Shown piece by piece: positions 1 to 7,802 of a DNA stretch of 33,292 nucleotides. The position numbers and the translations under genes were made by a program. Positions within the stretch are counted from its first letter, which is position 1. Each line of letters opens with the position of its first letter. The notes below the pieces were generated by a model. That model was given only the letters and a program-made list of their open reading frames with translations. It did not search any database and had not been told where the DNA came from. The stretch spans positions 12,510 to 45,801 of the forward strand of contig NZ_NHPJ01000015.1 in NCBI RefSeq assembly GCF_002252985.1. The letters are read 5' to 3'. Source of the stretch: Halorubrum halodurans (lineage in GTDB: Archaea > Halobacteriota > Halobacteria > Halobacteriales > Haloferacaceae).

Positions 1-246
1 GCGGTCGACGTCGTCGCCAACGAGTTCCTGCCCGCGCTCGCGAACGACCACATGAAACCCTACCAGCTCGCGTTGGGTCGCCCGATCGCCGTCACCGGCG
101 GGATGGCGTGTATCCCCGGACTCGCCGAGGAGTTCGAGAAGCGACTCTCGGCCGAACTCGACCGCGAGATCGAGGTCGTCACGCCCGACGACCCCGCGAC
201 CGCGGCCGCCGAGGGCGCGGCTCGCATCGCCGAGCGGCTGGTGTAG
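1..246 (+). CDS. Actin/Hsp70-fold (ASKHA) ATPase-like protein, C-terminal part only
   Basis: The reading frame is open from base 1 and stops at 244-246, so only the last 81 residues are in the window. The visible protein contains VTGGMACIPGLAEEF, which resembles the glycine-rich adenosine-binding turn near the C-terminus of actin, MreB, FtsA and Hsp70-type ATPases (a GG-x-x-x-x-PG-hydrophobic pattern). After it come an amphipathic helix, a short strand (IEVVTP) and an alanine-rich helix (ATAAAEGAARIAERLV), as expected for the closing subdomain of that fold. The nucleotide-binding phosphate loops would lie upstream and cannot be checked. It could be a haloarchaeal actin homologue or another ASKHA enzyme such as a dehydratase activator. 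Coding status is firm; the fold assignment is moderate. Confidence 0.6.
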   Translation, partial: AVDVVANEFLPALANDHMKPYQLALGRPIAVTGGMACIPGLAEEFEKRLSAELDREIEVVTPDDPATAAAEGAARIAERLV

Positions 247-300
247 CGGCGGGACCCACACGCGACCGCTTTTTCGGCGCGACGCTCCCTCAGCGGAGCC

Positions 301-455
301 GCCGCTCAGGGGGTTGCTCGCGGCGAACGTAGTTCCGGGCGGATTCGAACCGCGAAGGCTCGAATCCGCTCGCCTTCTGGGTTCGAACCGCTGGACGTAT
401 TTGCCGCTCACGGTGTTGCTCGCGGCGAAAGTAGTCCCGGGCGGATTCGAACCGC
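301..455. repeat. 53-bp imperfect direct repeat duplicating the 3' end of tRNA-Gln
   Basis: Positions 301-353 and 403-455 are near-identical 53-bp copies with four mismatches, 102 bp apart. The second copy contains the last 24 bases of tRNA-Gln (432-455: discriminator, acceptor strand, T stem and T loop) and about 29 bp of downstream flank. The first copy is the same segment without the rest of a tRNA. A third T-loop-like GGTTCGAACC palindrome lies between them at about 380-390. Integrative elements commonly use tRNA 3' ends as attachment sites and leave such partial copies behind. No integrase gene is visible, so this may be an attachment scar or a simple local duplication. Confidence 0.75.
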
Positions 456-582
456 CGTCAATGGCTGACTTCGGGCATCCGGCGGGCGTCTCCGAAGAGA
501 CGACCCGTGATCGCGTCTCGGCCCCGAGCGCGGACGGATTCCCTCCAAAGGCCATTATGATTGGCCACTACACCACGGGACT
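432..582 (-). tRNA. tRNA-Gln (anticodon UUG), intron-containing
   Basis: Read on the minus strand, the 5' acceptor strand AGTCCCG (582-576) pairs perfectly with CGGGACT (439-433), with discriminator A at 432. The D arm is GTGTAGTGGCCAATCAT. The anticodon stem ATGGC (555-551) pairs with GCCAT (465-461) around loop CTTTGGA. The anticodon TTG (548-546) gives glutamine. The variable stretch is TGAC, and the T arm is GGCGG-TTCGAAT-CCGCC. The 73-nt mature form is interrupted by a 78-nt intron after position 37, the usual archaeal intron site. CCA is not encoded. Intron-bearing tRNA-Gln(UUG) is, as I recall, known in haloarchaea. Confidence 0.93.
467..544 (-). other. Archaeal intron of tRNA-Gln(UUG)
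   Basis: This 78-nt segment separates G37 (545) from A38 (466). The exact boundary is ambiguous by one A because either assignment gives the same mature tRNA. The intron is G+C-rich and contains an inverted repeat (CGTCTC at 493-488 and GAGACG at 484-479, flanking TTC), so a hairpin is expected. In archaea the splicing endonuclease would cut a bulge-helix-bulge formed across the exon-intron junctions. I did not find convincing C/D box motifs that would make it a guide RNA. Confidence 0.85.
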
Positions 583-654
583 GCGATCGAAGCTAACCGG
601 GCCGGACTCAAGTAGGTTACCTTCCCGCGATCACGCGGGGGAGGTGATGCGTAG

Positions 655-663
655 ATTTATGTA
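655..663 (+). promoter_or_regulatory. Probable TATA element of the DUF5658-like gene
   Basis: An A+T-rich stretch (ATTTATGTA) stands out in G+C-rich surroundings about 30-35 bases before the ATG at 693. This is the distance expected for a haloarchaeal TATA box serving a leaderless or nearly leaderless transcript. No Shine-Dalgarno sequence precedes the ATG, which fits. Confidence 0.5.
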
Positions 664-692
664 GTTCGAAGAGACGTTCCGATCCAAACGAC

Positions 693-1232
693 ATGTCGAA
701 TCGATCAAACGACGGGCGGAGAGTCGGCGGCGGTTCGAGGCCCCGACGCTCGAAGGGCGAGAAGACGAGTCACGGTTCGCGTCACGGAACCGATCCGTCG
801 GCTCGATCACGCGGCCCCTCGACGAGTGGGCGCTCCACGCGTTCGCCGGGAGTGGTTGGGTTCGGGCGGATCGCGATCTCCGTGTCGGGCATCGCGCTGT
901 TGACCGCCACGAAGATGGCCGACGCGCTGACCACGGGCGTCGGCCTGCGGTTCGTCCCGAGCGTGTACGAAGCGAACCCCATGGTCGACGCGTTGTTTCG
1001 TCAAGTCGGGATCACGACCGGCCTGCTCGTGAGTTCGTGTGTCATCGTCGTCGCGATCACGCTCGTCACCGAGGTCGCCTCGATCGCCGTCTCGGTGCGG
1101 CGTCGAGACGGTCACCTGGCACCGATCGTCCGTCTCGTCGGATACGGACTCCCCTCGTCGCTTTTCGCGCTCGTCGCCGTGTACAACGCCACCGTTCTCG
1201 TCGCGGGGATCAGAGCCGTCGGGCTGTTTTGA
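693..1232 (+). CDS. DUF5658-like small integral membrane protein
   Basis: This is a 179-aa protein. Residues 1-55 are a basic, Ser/Arg/Gly-rich and probably disordered cytoplasmic tail. Four hydrophobic segments follow (about 58-74, 80-92, 106-132 and 146-175). The stretch around residues 77-96 contains Asp77 and a Glu-Ala-Asn-Pro motif at 93-96. The same Asp-16 residues-Glu-x-Asn-Pro spacing recurs in the C-terminal membrane domain of the HalX protein at 16387-17334 (Asp230, Glu246, Asn248, Pro249), so the two domains are probably homologous. The pattern matches haloarchaeal DUF5658 membrane proteins as I remember them; no biochemical role is known to me. The gene faces away from the tRNA and towards the minus-strand gene at 1275. 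Confidence 0.7.
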   Translation: MSNRSNDGRRVGGGSRPRRSKGEKTSHGSRHGTDPSARSRGPSTSGRSTRSPGVVGFGRIAISVSGIALLTATKMADALTTGVGLRFVPSVYEANPMVDALFRQVGITTGLLVSSCVIVVAITLVTEVASIAVSVRRRDGHLAPIVRLVGYGLPSSLFALVAVYNATVLVAGIRAVGLF

Positions 1233-1274
1233 ATCCGGCTTCGAGTGGTGATACCGTCGAAAACCGGGACTCGA

Positions 1275-2444
1275 TCACTCGAGGTCGAGTTCGTCCGGTG
1301 GCTTCATCGGGTTCGCCGAGTCGTCCGCGGTCCGAAGCGTCGGCTTCGCGAACGGGTTCCACGACTCGCTCGGGTCGATGCCGTCGAACGTCCGCTCACA
1401 CGAGGGACAGACGGGCTCCGTCAGCATCGAGAGGTCGACCGTCGAATCGCAACTCTCACACCGACCCTCGTCGACGCCGAGCCGGAACGCCTCGCGTCGG
1501 AGATCGGCCAGGTCGCGTTGGCTCTCCTCAAAGGTCGAGACGTCCTCGATCGAGTGTGTGACGTCGTCGAGACGGGCCTCGAAGTCGTCGGTCGTCTCGA
1601 GCAGCCGCTCGAACAGCGCCTCGATCTCGTCGAACTCGCCGTCGACCCACCGCTCGAACTCCTCGAAGTTCGATTCGAGCTCGTGGAACTCCTCGTCTAT
1701 CCAGCTCTGGAGTTCCCGGTGGTTCGACTCCAGCTCGTCGAGGCCCGCGTCGATCTCGTCGACACGTCGTTCGAGATCCGCGGCGTCGTCACCCGCGTCG
1801 GTCTTGAGCTCCTCGACCTGACGGTTGAGCCGGGTCAGGTCGTCGGTGATGCGGTCGGTGAACTGCTCCTGCCGTGAGCGCTGCTTTTCGACGTCCAGGG
1901 AGAGGTCGCCGACCTGTCGGCGGAGCTCCACGACCGACTGAGCCACGTCGAACTGGGCGTGAATCGAGCCGCGGAGGTCGTCGAACTCCCGTCGAAGCGA
2001 CTCCCTCGATTCGATCTCGGGTCGAGCGTCACCCTCCCCCGAGTCGCCGGTCGTCGAATCGTCCGTCGTCGAATCGCCCGTCGCCGACGGGTCGTCGTCG
2101 TCACCCTCCGAGTCGTCCGCCGCCGATGGGTCCTCACCCTCCGCCGCGTCCCCGCCCGTCGACGACGTCGGCTCCGACGAGGCGGGATAAAGGGAGGGAG
2201 CCGCCGGGTCCCCGCTCACACGCTCCGGCGCGTCGTCGGGGGCGCTCGGGTCGGCCGGCCCGCCGACGGCGTCGGCGTCGGGGGCGAGTCCGTTGATCTC
2301 GTCGAGAACCCAGAACGCCGAGACGAGCTGGTTCAACAGCTCCCGTTCGTCGATGTCTCTGGCGTCCGCAGTGTGGGAAACCCACTCCTGAAACGCCTCG
2401 GAATCAACGGGCAGGTCTTCTCGCTGATCCCGAGGGTCAGACAT
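1275..2444 (-). CDS. Coiled-coil protein with C-terminal zinc ribbon
   Basis: This is a 389-aa protein. An N-terminal helical segment (about 1-60, with FQEWVSHTADARDIDERELLNQLVSAFWVLDEIN) is followed by an acidic low-complexity Ser/Asp/Glu/Thr linker (about 60-145). A long heptad-rich region (about 150-325) is full of Leu/Glu/Arg/Asp and should form a coiled coil. Near the C-terminus, CESC and CPSC form a CxxC-x(n)-CxxC zinc ribbon, and the tail is Pro/Asp/Glu-rich. There is no signal peptide or membrane segment, so it is probably cytoplasmic. I do not recognise a named family. The coiled coil suggests oligomerisation and the ribbon suggests nucleic-acid or protein contact. Its stop lies 42 bp from the convergent DUF5658-like gene. 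Confidence 0.8.
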   Translation of the reverse strand: MSDPRDQREDLPVDSEAFQEWVSHTADARDIDERELLNQLVSAFWVLDEINGLAPDADAVGGPADPSAPDDAPERVSGDPAAPSLYPASSEPTSSTGGDAAEGEDPSAADDSEGDDDDPSATGDSTTDDSTTGDSGEGDARPEIESRESLRREFDDLRGSIHAQFDVAQSVVELRRQVGDLSLDVEKQRSRQEQFTDRITDDLTRLNRQVEELKTDAGDDAADLERRVDEIDAGLDELESNHRELQSWIDEEFHELESNFEEFERWVDGEFDEIEALFERLLETTDDFEARLDDVTHSIEDVSTFEESQRDLADLRREAFRLGVDEGRCESCDSTVDLSMLTEPVCPSCERTFDGIDPSESWNPFAKPTLRTADDSANPMKPPDELDLE

Positions 2445-2814
2445 AGCTATACGATCTAAGGTATCCGGGCTATTAATTATTTCGTCGTCGTGCGTCGAGC
2501 GCCACCGAGCGAGGGGTACACGCCGCCTCCCGGTTGCTCCCGTTTCGATATCGAGGCACGGCGGGACCGGTCGTCGCGGTGTGGGACGACCCCGTCCGGA
2601 GCCCGACGTCCTCGCCGGCGGGGACGTGGTCGACGGTGTCCTCGGATCGCCGGAGCGGGCGTCGTCGACCGATAGTGAATGTTCCCAGTAACTTTATTTG
2701 CCGCTGATCGTATTCCTCTATATACCAGAAACATGATCCGGCGTCGTCCCCTCGACCCGAGCGATACGTCGGTGACCACGGAGCGGAGCACGAGCGTGGA
2801 CGACGTCAACATCC
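2445..2814. other. Divergent intergenic region, 370 bp
   Basis: This region separates the divergent genes at 2444 (minus) and 2815 (plus). A+T-rich patches near 2455-2485 could hold the minus-strand promoter. CTATATA at about 2718-2724 is the best TATA candidate for the plus-strand gene and predicts a transcript start near 2745-2750 with a leader of about 65-70 bases. The middle (2490-2670) is G+C-rich with no recognisable gene. A 29-codon frame starts at ATG 2733 and ends at 2822, overlapping the next start, but it probably lies upstream of or at the transcript start. Confidence 0.45.
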
Positions 2815-4299
2815 ATGAGTGACGATGAGACGGCCGACGACGGATCTGCCGACGGGCGGTCCTCGAGGTTCGGAGAGATCTCTTCACGTCTCGACGAGGG
2901 GGAGGCGGACGAGAGCGACGAGCGCGATCTGACCGCGGAGGAGGCGGACGACGTCCTCGACTCGTGGGAGTGGATCGACGACCGCGACGACTCGGACGGA
3001 CCGGCCGCGCCGGACGAGTCCGCCGGGATCGTCGATGCCGGGGACGGGACGGACGACGCGCCGGTCGAGCCCGATCCGCCCCGAGACACGCGGGACGAGT
3101 CGTCAGTTCATCCGGCGGACGGCGAGTCCGAAGGGGACGACGAGTCCAAGGGGGACGACGAGAGAGCGTCCCGAGTCTGGAACACGGGCCGGTCCGAGGG
3201 GGCCACCGGCGATGCGTCCGAGCCGGACGACGGGGGAGCCGACGCCGGTGTCGGCGGTACATCCGAGGTCGAAACGGACGAGGCGTCCCACGGGGACGAC
3301 GAGTCACCGTTCGAGGTGGTCGAGTCACCCGCCGACGGACCCGAACCTCCCGCCGGAACGGACGACGATGGGTCCTCGACGTCGGGCGGCGATGGCGACC
3401 CGGCCTCGACCGCTCCGCGCGATCCCGACGGCGAGGGCGGGCCGAGCGACGACACCACGACCGATGACGACTCCGGGGAGACCGTGACCGACGACTCCGG
3501 AGAGACCGTGACCGACGACTCCGAGGGAACCTCGGCGGATGCCGCTCGTCCCGAGCCGACGTCGGCGGAGGCGGAGGAGCACGCGGGCAAGAAGAGACGG
3601 GTCTGGAGTTCCTCGGAGACGACGCGGGACGCGACCTCCTCGGACCGGGACGGCTCTCGGGAGGGATCCGAGCGCCCGACGCCGAGCGAGACGTTCGACG
3701 ACGTCTCGGAGGACTCCGACGGGTACGAGCCGCCCAGGGGGCTGAACGCGACCCCCCAGACGAGCGTGCTCGTTCAGTGTGGTTCCCAGGACGACCGGAA
3801 GGACGCCGCCTGTGACGATCTGCTCGGCCTGTCGGCGGACGGGACGGAGCGGTCGGTGGTTCTCATCCAGTACCGGAAGGTCGACCCGGCGCGGCTGGAG
3901 CGGATCGCGGAGGAGTCCCGCCGGACGAAGCTCATCTCCGTCGGGTACTCCCAGACGATCCCCGGCTCGATCGAGGACGAGATCGAGACGGTGAAGATCA
4001 ACAACCCGAACGACATCACGCGCCTGGGCATACTCGTCTCCGGAACCCTCGACGACTGGTCCTCGGTCGACGGGGAGACCGCGGTCTGTTACGACTCGTT
4101 GAACGTACTGCTCAAGTACAAGGACGTCCAGAGCACGTTCCGGTTCCTCCACGTGTTCCTCGGGACGCTCGACGGCGCGAACGCCGTCTCGCACTTCCAC
4201 GTCGATCCGCTCGCGGGCGACCCACAGAACATCAACACGCTCAAACCGCTGTTCGACGAGGTCGTCTCCATCGACTCCATGGGAGTTCACCTAGAATGA
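2815..4299 (+). CDS. Acidic disordered protein with C-terminal RecA-like DUF7504-type domain
   Basis: This is a 494-aa protein in two parts. Residues 1 to about 305 are extremely acidic low-complexity sequence (Asp, Glu, Ser, Thr, Gly, Pro), including a tandem short repeat near 220-240 (DDSGETVT twice) encoded at about 3466-3510. Residues about 305-494 are a compact domain with alternating strands and helices. Its pattern (SVVLIQYRK; then ETAVCYDSLNVLLKYKDVQSTFRFLHVFLGTL) resembles the KaiC/RecA-like haloarchaeal DUF7504 family. No Walker A P-loop (GxxxxGK[ST]) is present, so ATP hydrolysis is doubtful. It starts a probable operon: the DUF5305 gene follows on the same strand after 61 bp. The family name is from memory; the domain split is clear. 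Confidence 0.65.
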   Translation: MSDDETADDGSADGRSSRFGEISSRLDEGEADESDERDLTAEEADDVLDSWEWIDDRDDSDGPAAPDESAGIVDAGDGTDDAPVEPDPPRDTRDESSVHPADGESEGDDESKGDDERASRVWNTGRSEGATGDASEPDDGGADAGVGGTSEVETDEASHGDDESPFEVVESPADGPEPPAGTDDDGSSTSGGDGDPASTAPRDPDGEGGPSDDTTTDDDSGETVTDDSGETVTDDSEGTSADAARPEPTSAEAEEHAGKKRRVWSSSETTRDATSSDRDGSREGSERPTPSETFDDVSEDSDGYEPPRGLNATPQTSVLVQCGSQDDRKDAACDDLLGLSADGTERSVVLIQYRKVDPARLERIAEESRRTKLISVGYSQTIPGSIEDEIETVKINNPNDITRLGILVSGTLDDWSSVDGETAVCYDSLNVLLKYKDVQSTFRFLHVFLGTLDGANAVSHFHVDPLAGDPQNINTLKPLFDEVVSIDSMGVHLE

Positions 4300-4360
4300 C
4301 CGGAGCCCCGTCATCGCTCCGGCGGGCCCGGCGCGATCGCCGGATCGAGGGAGGTAACCC

Positions 4361-5479
4361 GTGAGCGGCGTCGACCGCTCGATCCGCGTCCGGGCGTTCC
4401 TCGACCAGTGGTTCGCCGTGTTCCTCCTCGCGGCGATCCTCGTCGCGGCCGTCGGGGGGTGGTGGAGCGTCCAGGTCCACGCGACGCCCGAGGTCGAACG
4501 GGAGGAGGTGACCGTCAGCCAGTGGTCGGAGACGACCTCGTTCGAACACAGCTCGGTCATCGTCAACGAGTCGCTGGTGTTCAACGAGAGCGAACGGGTG
4601 GAGAACAGGCCGGTGTACTACGTGCGCCTGTCCGACGAGTTGGACGTGACCTACGTGTACGAACACACGGCGGAGGAGGGCTCCGTGAACGTGACGACCG
4701 ACATGCGGCTGCTGTACCGGGGCGTCGAGGGGGAGGACGTCCTCTGGCAGTTCTCCGAGCCGCTCGCGAGCGAGCGCACGACGGGACTCACCGCCGACGG
4801 AAACCACACCGTGACCGCGACGGTGGTGATCGAGGACGTGTTCGAGAACATCAACACGGTCGAACAGCAGTTGGGGACCGCCGGGAGCATCGAGATACAG
4901 ATCGTGTCGTCGTCGACCGTCGAGGGCACCCTCGGCGGGGAGTCGGTGAGCAGCACGTACGAGAGCACGATGCCGATCACGGTCAACCCACAGACGTTTC
5001 GCGTCCTCGAGACGAGCACGATCGACGAGTCCGGCCAGCGGACCGACACGATCGAGCGGCGGGTCGAGCCGAGTACCGCCGAGGCGTTCGGGTCGCTGCT
5101 TCTGGTCCTCGTCGGGATCGGCGGGGTCGGCGGGCTGCTCGCGGCGCGCGGAAGCGGGTACATCGACCTCTCGGCCGACGAGCGCGAACTCCTCGAGATC
5201 CACCAGCAGGAACAGGAGTTCTCGGAGTGGATCACCCGCGGGACGTTCCCGTCCGAGCGGGACTACGAGGCGACGATCCTCGTCGACGACCTCGAGGGGT
5301 TGGTCGACGTCGCGATAGACACGAACAAACGCGTGATCAAGGACGAACAGCTCGGCGTGAGCACCGTGCTCGACGGCGACTACATCTACGTCTTCGTCCG
5401 CCCCGACTCGCCCGCCGAGGACTGGCTCGTGAACTACGCGGACATGACGATGGACGAGTTCGACCAGTTCCAGGCCTGA
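4361..5479 (+). CDS. DUF5305 family bitopic membrane protein
   Basis: This is a 372-aa protein starting at GTG, chosen because GGAGGT sits five bases upstream. One membrane helix lies at about 18-38. A long extracytoplasmic beta-rich domain follows (about 40-240), with ASN-x-Ser/Thr sequons and Thr/Val-rich strands. A second helix is at about 242-262, and a cytoplasmic tail of about 110 residues carries Glu/Gln-rich helix and a small alpha/beta segment. This topology and sequence match haloarchaeal DUF5305 proteins, which I recall being encoded near S26 signal peptidases and SipW-type exported proteins; both occur in this window. Its role is unknown. It is probably co-transcribed with the DUF7504-type gene and points towards the first solenoid-tailed subunit gene. 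Confidence 0.75.
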   Translation: MSGVDRSIRVRAFLDQWFAVFLLAAILVAAVGGWWSVQVHATPEVEREEVTVSQWSETTSFEHSSVIVNESLVFNESERVENRPVYYVRLSDELDVTYVYEHTAEEGSVNVTTDMRLLYRGVEGEDVLWQFSEPLASERTTGLTADGNHTVTATVVIEDVFENINTVEQQLGTAGSIEIQIVSSSTVEGTLGGESVSSTYESTMPITVNPQTFRVLETSTIDESGQRTDTIERRVEPSTAEAFGSLLLVLVGIGGVGGLLAARGSGYIDLSADERELLEIHQQEQEFSEWITRGTFPSERDYEATILVDDLEGLVDVAIDTNKRVIKDEQLGVSTVLDGDYIYVFVRPDSPAEDWLVNYADMTMDEFDQFQA

Positions 5480-5566
5480 GCGCGGTCGACGGGCGGCACG
5501 TGGGACCGCGGATCGGCCGGGCGGTCCGACGGTGAACGCCGGGGGACGGCCGCGACGACGCGGGCG

Positions 5567-7147
5567 TCAGTCGTCCTCCTCGTCGTCGTTGCCTCTTCCC
5601 CTTCCGTTCCCGTTGTTGCCCCTTCCGTTCCCGTTGTTGCCGTCCTCGTCGTCATCGTCGTCGTCGTCGTCATCGTCATCGTCGTCCTCGTCGTCGTCAT
5701 CGTCATCGTCATCGTCGTCGTCGTCATCGTCCTCGTCGTCGTCGTCATCGTCCTCGTCGTCGCCGCTCTCGGAGTTCTTCCCGTCGATGTCGCCGCCGGC
5801 GGAGACGTCTCCCTCCACGGTCCCGTCCACCGTCACGTCGCCGTCGGCGGTCACGTCCCCGAGAACCGTGCCGCTGCTCTCGATCGTCACGTCGCCGGTG
5901 GCGGTCACGTCGCCCTCGACGGTTCCGCTTATCGTCACGTCGCCGTCGGCGTCGACGCTACCTCCGACGGTCGAGCCGTTGCTGACGGCGACGTCGCCGT
6001 CATCGTTCGTCGTCACGTCACCGGTCACCTTCGAGCCGTTTCCGACCGCGACGTCCCCGTTCGAGACGACGTCGCCGCCGACGTCGGTGTTTTTGAGCTC
6101 GCCGACCCCGCCGTCCGCCCGGATCGTACCGCACACCGTCGACGACTTGATCGAGACGTCACCGTCGCTGCCGGAGACCGTTATCACGTCGCCGCCGACC
6201 GCCGAGTTCTTCATCGATCCGCCGACGTCGCCGTTCGCGCGAACGGTCCCGCTGACCTCGGCATTGGTGAACGTCCCGATCCCGCCGTCCGACTCGATCC
6301 CGCCCGCGATCTTCGAGTTCTTGATCCCGACGTCGCCGTCGCTGCCGGAGACGGTAACCACGTCGCCGCCGACGACCGAGTTCTTCACCGTGGCGACGTC
6401 GCCGTTGGCCCGTGCCGTCTTCCCGACCTCGGCGTTCGTGAACGTCCCGATCCCGCCGCTGGCCTCGACCGCGCCCGTGATCGAGGTGTTCTTGATCCCG
6501 ACGTCGCCGTCGCTTCCCTCGGTGGAGACGACGTCGCCGTCCACCTCCTCGTTGGTCAGACTGATGTCGCCGTCCCGGACGATCGAGTCACGCGCACGCT
6601 CCGAGACGGACACCGACACCTGCGGGAGCACCGGACAGCGGTCCGGTCCCGACCGGCGACAGGAGACGGTCGTCGACCGGACCAGTTCGACGGACTCGTT
6701 CGGGCTCGACGCGCGGATCCGAACCGACACCTCGTCGGTGACCGTCGATCCGCACGACAGCGTCGCCTGGATCTCGGCCTGCTCGCCCGGACCGAGCGTC
6801 CGGCTCGACACGCCGAGGTCGCCGTGGCCGATCCCGAGCGCGCCCGACGAGACCACGGACAGCCGATCGAGCGTGAGCGCCTGGTCGAACCGGTTCGTCA
6901 GGGTGAAGATCGGGACGGAGTCGCCGTGGCCGCCCGAGCCGGTCCGCGGCTCGACGCCGAGCAGCGCGTTCTCGTCGCCGGCCGTCTGGAGGTCGAGCCC
7001 CCGTCCGCCGGTCACCGACGAGAACGCGCCGGTGCTCTGGATCCCGGCCGCGCTGGCCCCGCCGGCGAGGAGCACGCCGAGGACGGTCCGGCGGCTCACG
7101 CCGCTGCCGCCCGACCGGCTCCTGTCTCGGCTACGTTTTCGTCCCAT
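5567..7147 (-). CDS. TasA-like exported subunit with beta-solenoid repeats and poly-Asp tail
   Basis: This is a 526-aa protein. The N-terminus is basic with a twin arginine (SRRTVLG at 18-24) and a hydrophobic core ending STGAF (38-42). The likely mature start is Ala41, as in SipW-dependent signal peptides. Residues about 45-165 form a beta-sandwich-like head with two cysteines, similar to the heads of the neighbouring subunits (GRGLDLQTAGDENALLGV). From about 195 to 455, short repeats such as GDVxVSGSDGDVxIKNS and GTVxGDVTAxGDVTI suggest a bactofilin-like right-handed beta-solenoid. The C-terminus is a tract of about 45 residues of almost pure Asp, then Asn/Gly/Arg repeats and an acidic end. 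It is paralogous to 14600-16150, with the same MGRKRSRDRSR start. A structural surface-fibre role is inferred. Confidence 0.75.
   Translation of the reverse strand: MGRKRSRDRSRSGGSGVSRRTVLGVLLAGGASAAGIQSTGAFSSVTGGRGLDLQTAGDENALLGVEPRTGSGGHGDSVPIFTLTNRFDQALTLDRLSVVSSGALGIGHGDLGVSSRTLGPGEQAEIQATLSCGSTVTDEVSVRIRASSPNESVELVRSTTVSCRRSGPDRCPVLPQVSVSVSERARDSIVRDGDISLTNEEVDGDVVSTEGSDGDVGIKNTSITGAVEASGGIGTFTNAEVGKTARANGDVATVKNSVVGGDVVTVSGSDGDVGIKNSKIAGGIESDGGIGTFTNAEVSGTVRANGDVGGSMKNSAVGGDVITVSGSDGDVSIKSSTVCGTIRADGGVGELKNTDVGGDVVSNGDVAVGNGSKVTGDVTTNDDGDVAVSNGSTVGGSVDADGDVTISGTVEGDVTATGDVTIESSGTVLGDVTADGDVTVDGTVEGDVSAGGDIDGKNSESGDDEDDDDDDEDDDDDDDDDDDDDDEDDDDDDDDDDDDDEDGNNGNGRGNNGNGRGRGNDDEEDD
5640..5762. 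repeat. Trinucleotide microsatellite encoding poly-Asp
   Basis: The stretch is an almost uninterrupted run of GTC/ATC-type triplets on the plus strand (GAC/GAT codons on the minus strand), with a few TCC interruptions encoding Glu. Mixed GAC and GAT codons show that it is not a single perfect repeat, but internal blocks recur. Changes in repeat number would lengthen or shorten the Asp tail in frame. Confidence 0.9.
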
Positions 7148-7209
7148 GAGTGGCTCTCGACCGGGGTGATCGAGCCGGTCGCGTTCGGCGAACGTAGCCG
7201 CTCCGGAGG

Positions 7210-7230
7210 TTTAGTATTTCGGTGCTTTCT
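7210..7230 (-). promoter_or_regulatory. Candidate promoter of the 5567-7147 gene (weak match to shared core)
   Basis: On the minus strand AGAAAG, five bases, then AAATACTAAA. This is a looser version of the TTCAAG-N5-CAATACAAAG core seen before the short-subunit genes. It lies about 65 bases before the ATG at 7147, which would give a leader of roughly 40 bases. Confidence 0.4.
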
Positions 7231-7256
7231 CGCGGTATCGTCGTGCCTGACCGTCT

Positions 7257-7802
7257 TCAGGGCGGCTCGTCGATGTCGCCGAGGCGGTACCGACGGTTCT
7301 GTATCACCTGGGCGACGGAGGAGGCGAGAAAGACGGCGACGATGACCGCGGCCCAGCCGAGCGGAGGCACCGTCTCCGTCGGGATGAACCCGATCCAGAC
7401 GCCCGCGAGGACGACGACGGAGAGAAGCGAGAGCCCGACGTAGTAGATCCCCCACGAGATCGACCCCTCGGGAACGACGTCGAGGTAGACGTCGAGCGTG
7501 GCCGCCTCGTCGGTGAGTTCGATCTCGTCGCCGTCGTACTCGATCATCCCCGCGTCGGCGAGCCGGTCGAGGTGCGTCTGCTGGAGCGAGGTGTACACGC
7601 GTTTGCGCTCGGCGGAGCTGAGCTCCGCGACCGACTTGTCCTGCTCGCGGGCGGCCACCCGCTCCGCGAGGTCCGAGAGCGTGAGCGGCTCCTCCGCCTG
7701 CTTACAGAAGTGGATGACGTACCGGCGGCGATGGTTGCTCAACAGGTCGTACAGTTCGTCCTTCTCGGGGCGCGTGTACTCGCGCTGGTCGGTGAGCGAC
7801 AC
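7257..7802 (-). CDS. DUF7344-like winged-helix regulator with two membrane helices
   Basis: This is a 181-aa protein. Residues about 14-105 form a winged helix-turn-helix typical of haloarchaeal DUF7344 proteins: LYDLLSNHRRRYVIHFC, then LTLSDLAERVAARE and KRVYTSLQQTHLDRLADAGMIEYDGDEIELTDEA. Two hydrophobic segments follow (about 116-137 and 143-166) with a short basic tail, so the DNA-binding domain should be tethered to the membrane. The GTG start at 7802 is chosen because GGAGGTG lies just upstream. The gene sits between the first solenoid-tailed subunit and the mobile-element block, on the same strand as most subunit genes. It is a plausible local regulator of the surface locus; its targets are unknown. 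Confidence 0.75.
   Translation of the reverse strand: MSLTDQREYTRPEKDELYDLLSNHRRRYVIHFCKQAEEPLTLSDLAERVAAREQDKSVAELSSAERKRVYTSLQQTHLDRLADAGMIEYDGDEIELTDEAATLDVYLDVVPEGSISWGIYYVGLSLLSVVVLAGVWIGFIPTETVPPLGWAAVIVAVFLASSVAQVIQNRRYRLGDIDEPP

Noticed and set aside
301..353. A second tRNA gene
   Set aside because: Only the 3' portion matches; there is no pairing 5' acceptor strand, D arm or anticodon arm. It is a partial duplicate.
2733..2822. A 29-codon frame overlapping the start of the 2815 gene (ATGAGTGA overlap)
   Set aside because: The best TATA box (about 2718-2724) is too close to its ATG for it to be transcribed, and the sequence has no recognisable protein features.
5640..5762. CRISPR-like repeat array
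   Set aside because: The repetition is a continuous in-frame triplet tract with no spacers. No CRISPR array or cas gene was seen anywhere in the window.
5532..7169. Long plus-strand frame opposite the first solenoid-tailed subunit
   Set aside because: It is a Ser/Pro-rich mirror of the Asp-rich coding strand. The minus strand has the signal peptide, paralogue and domain structure.
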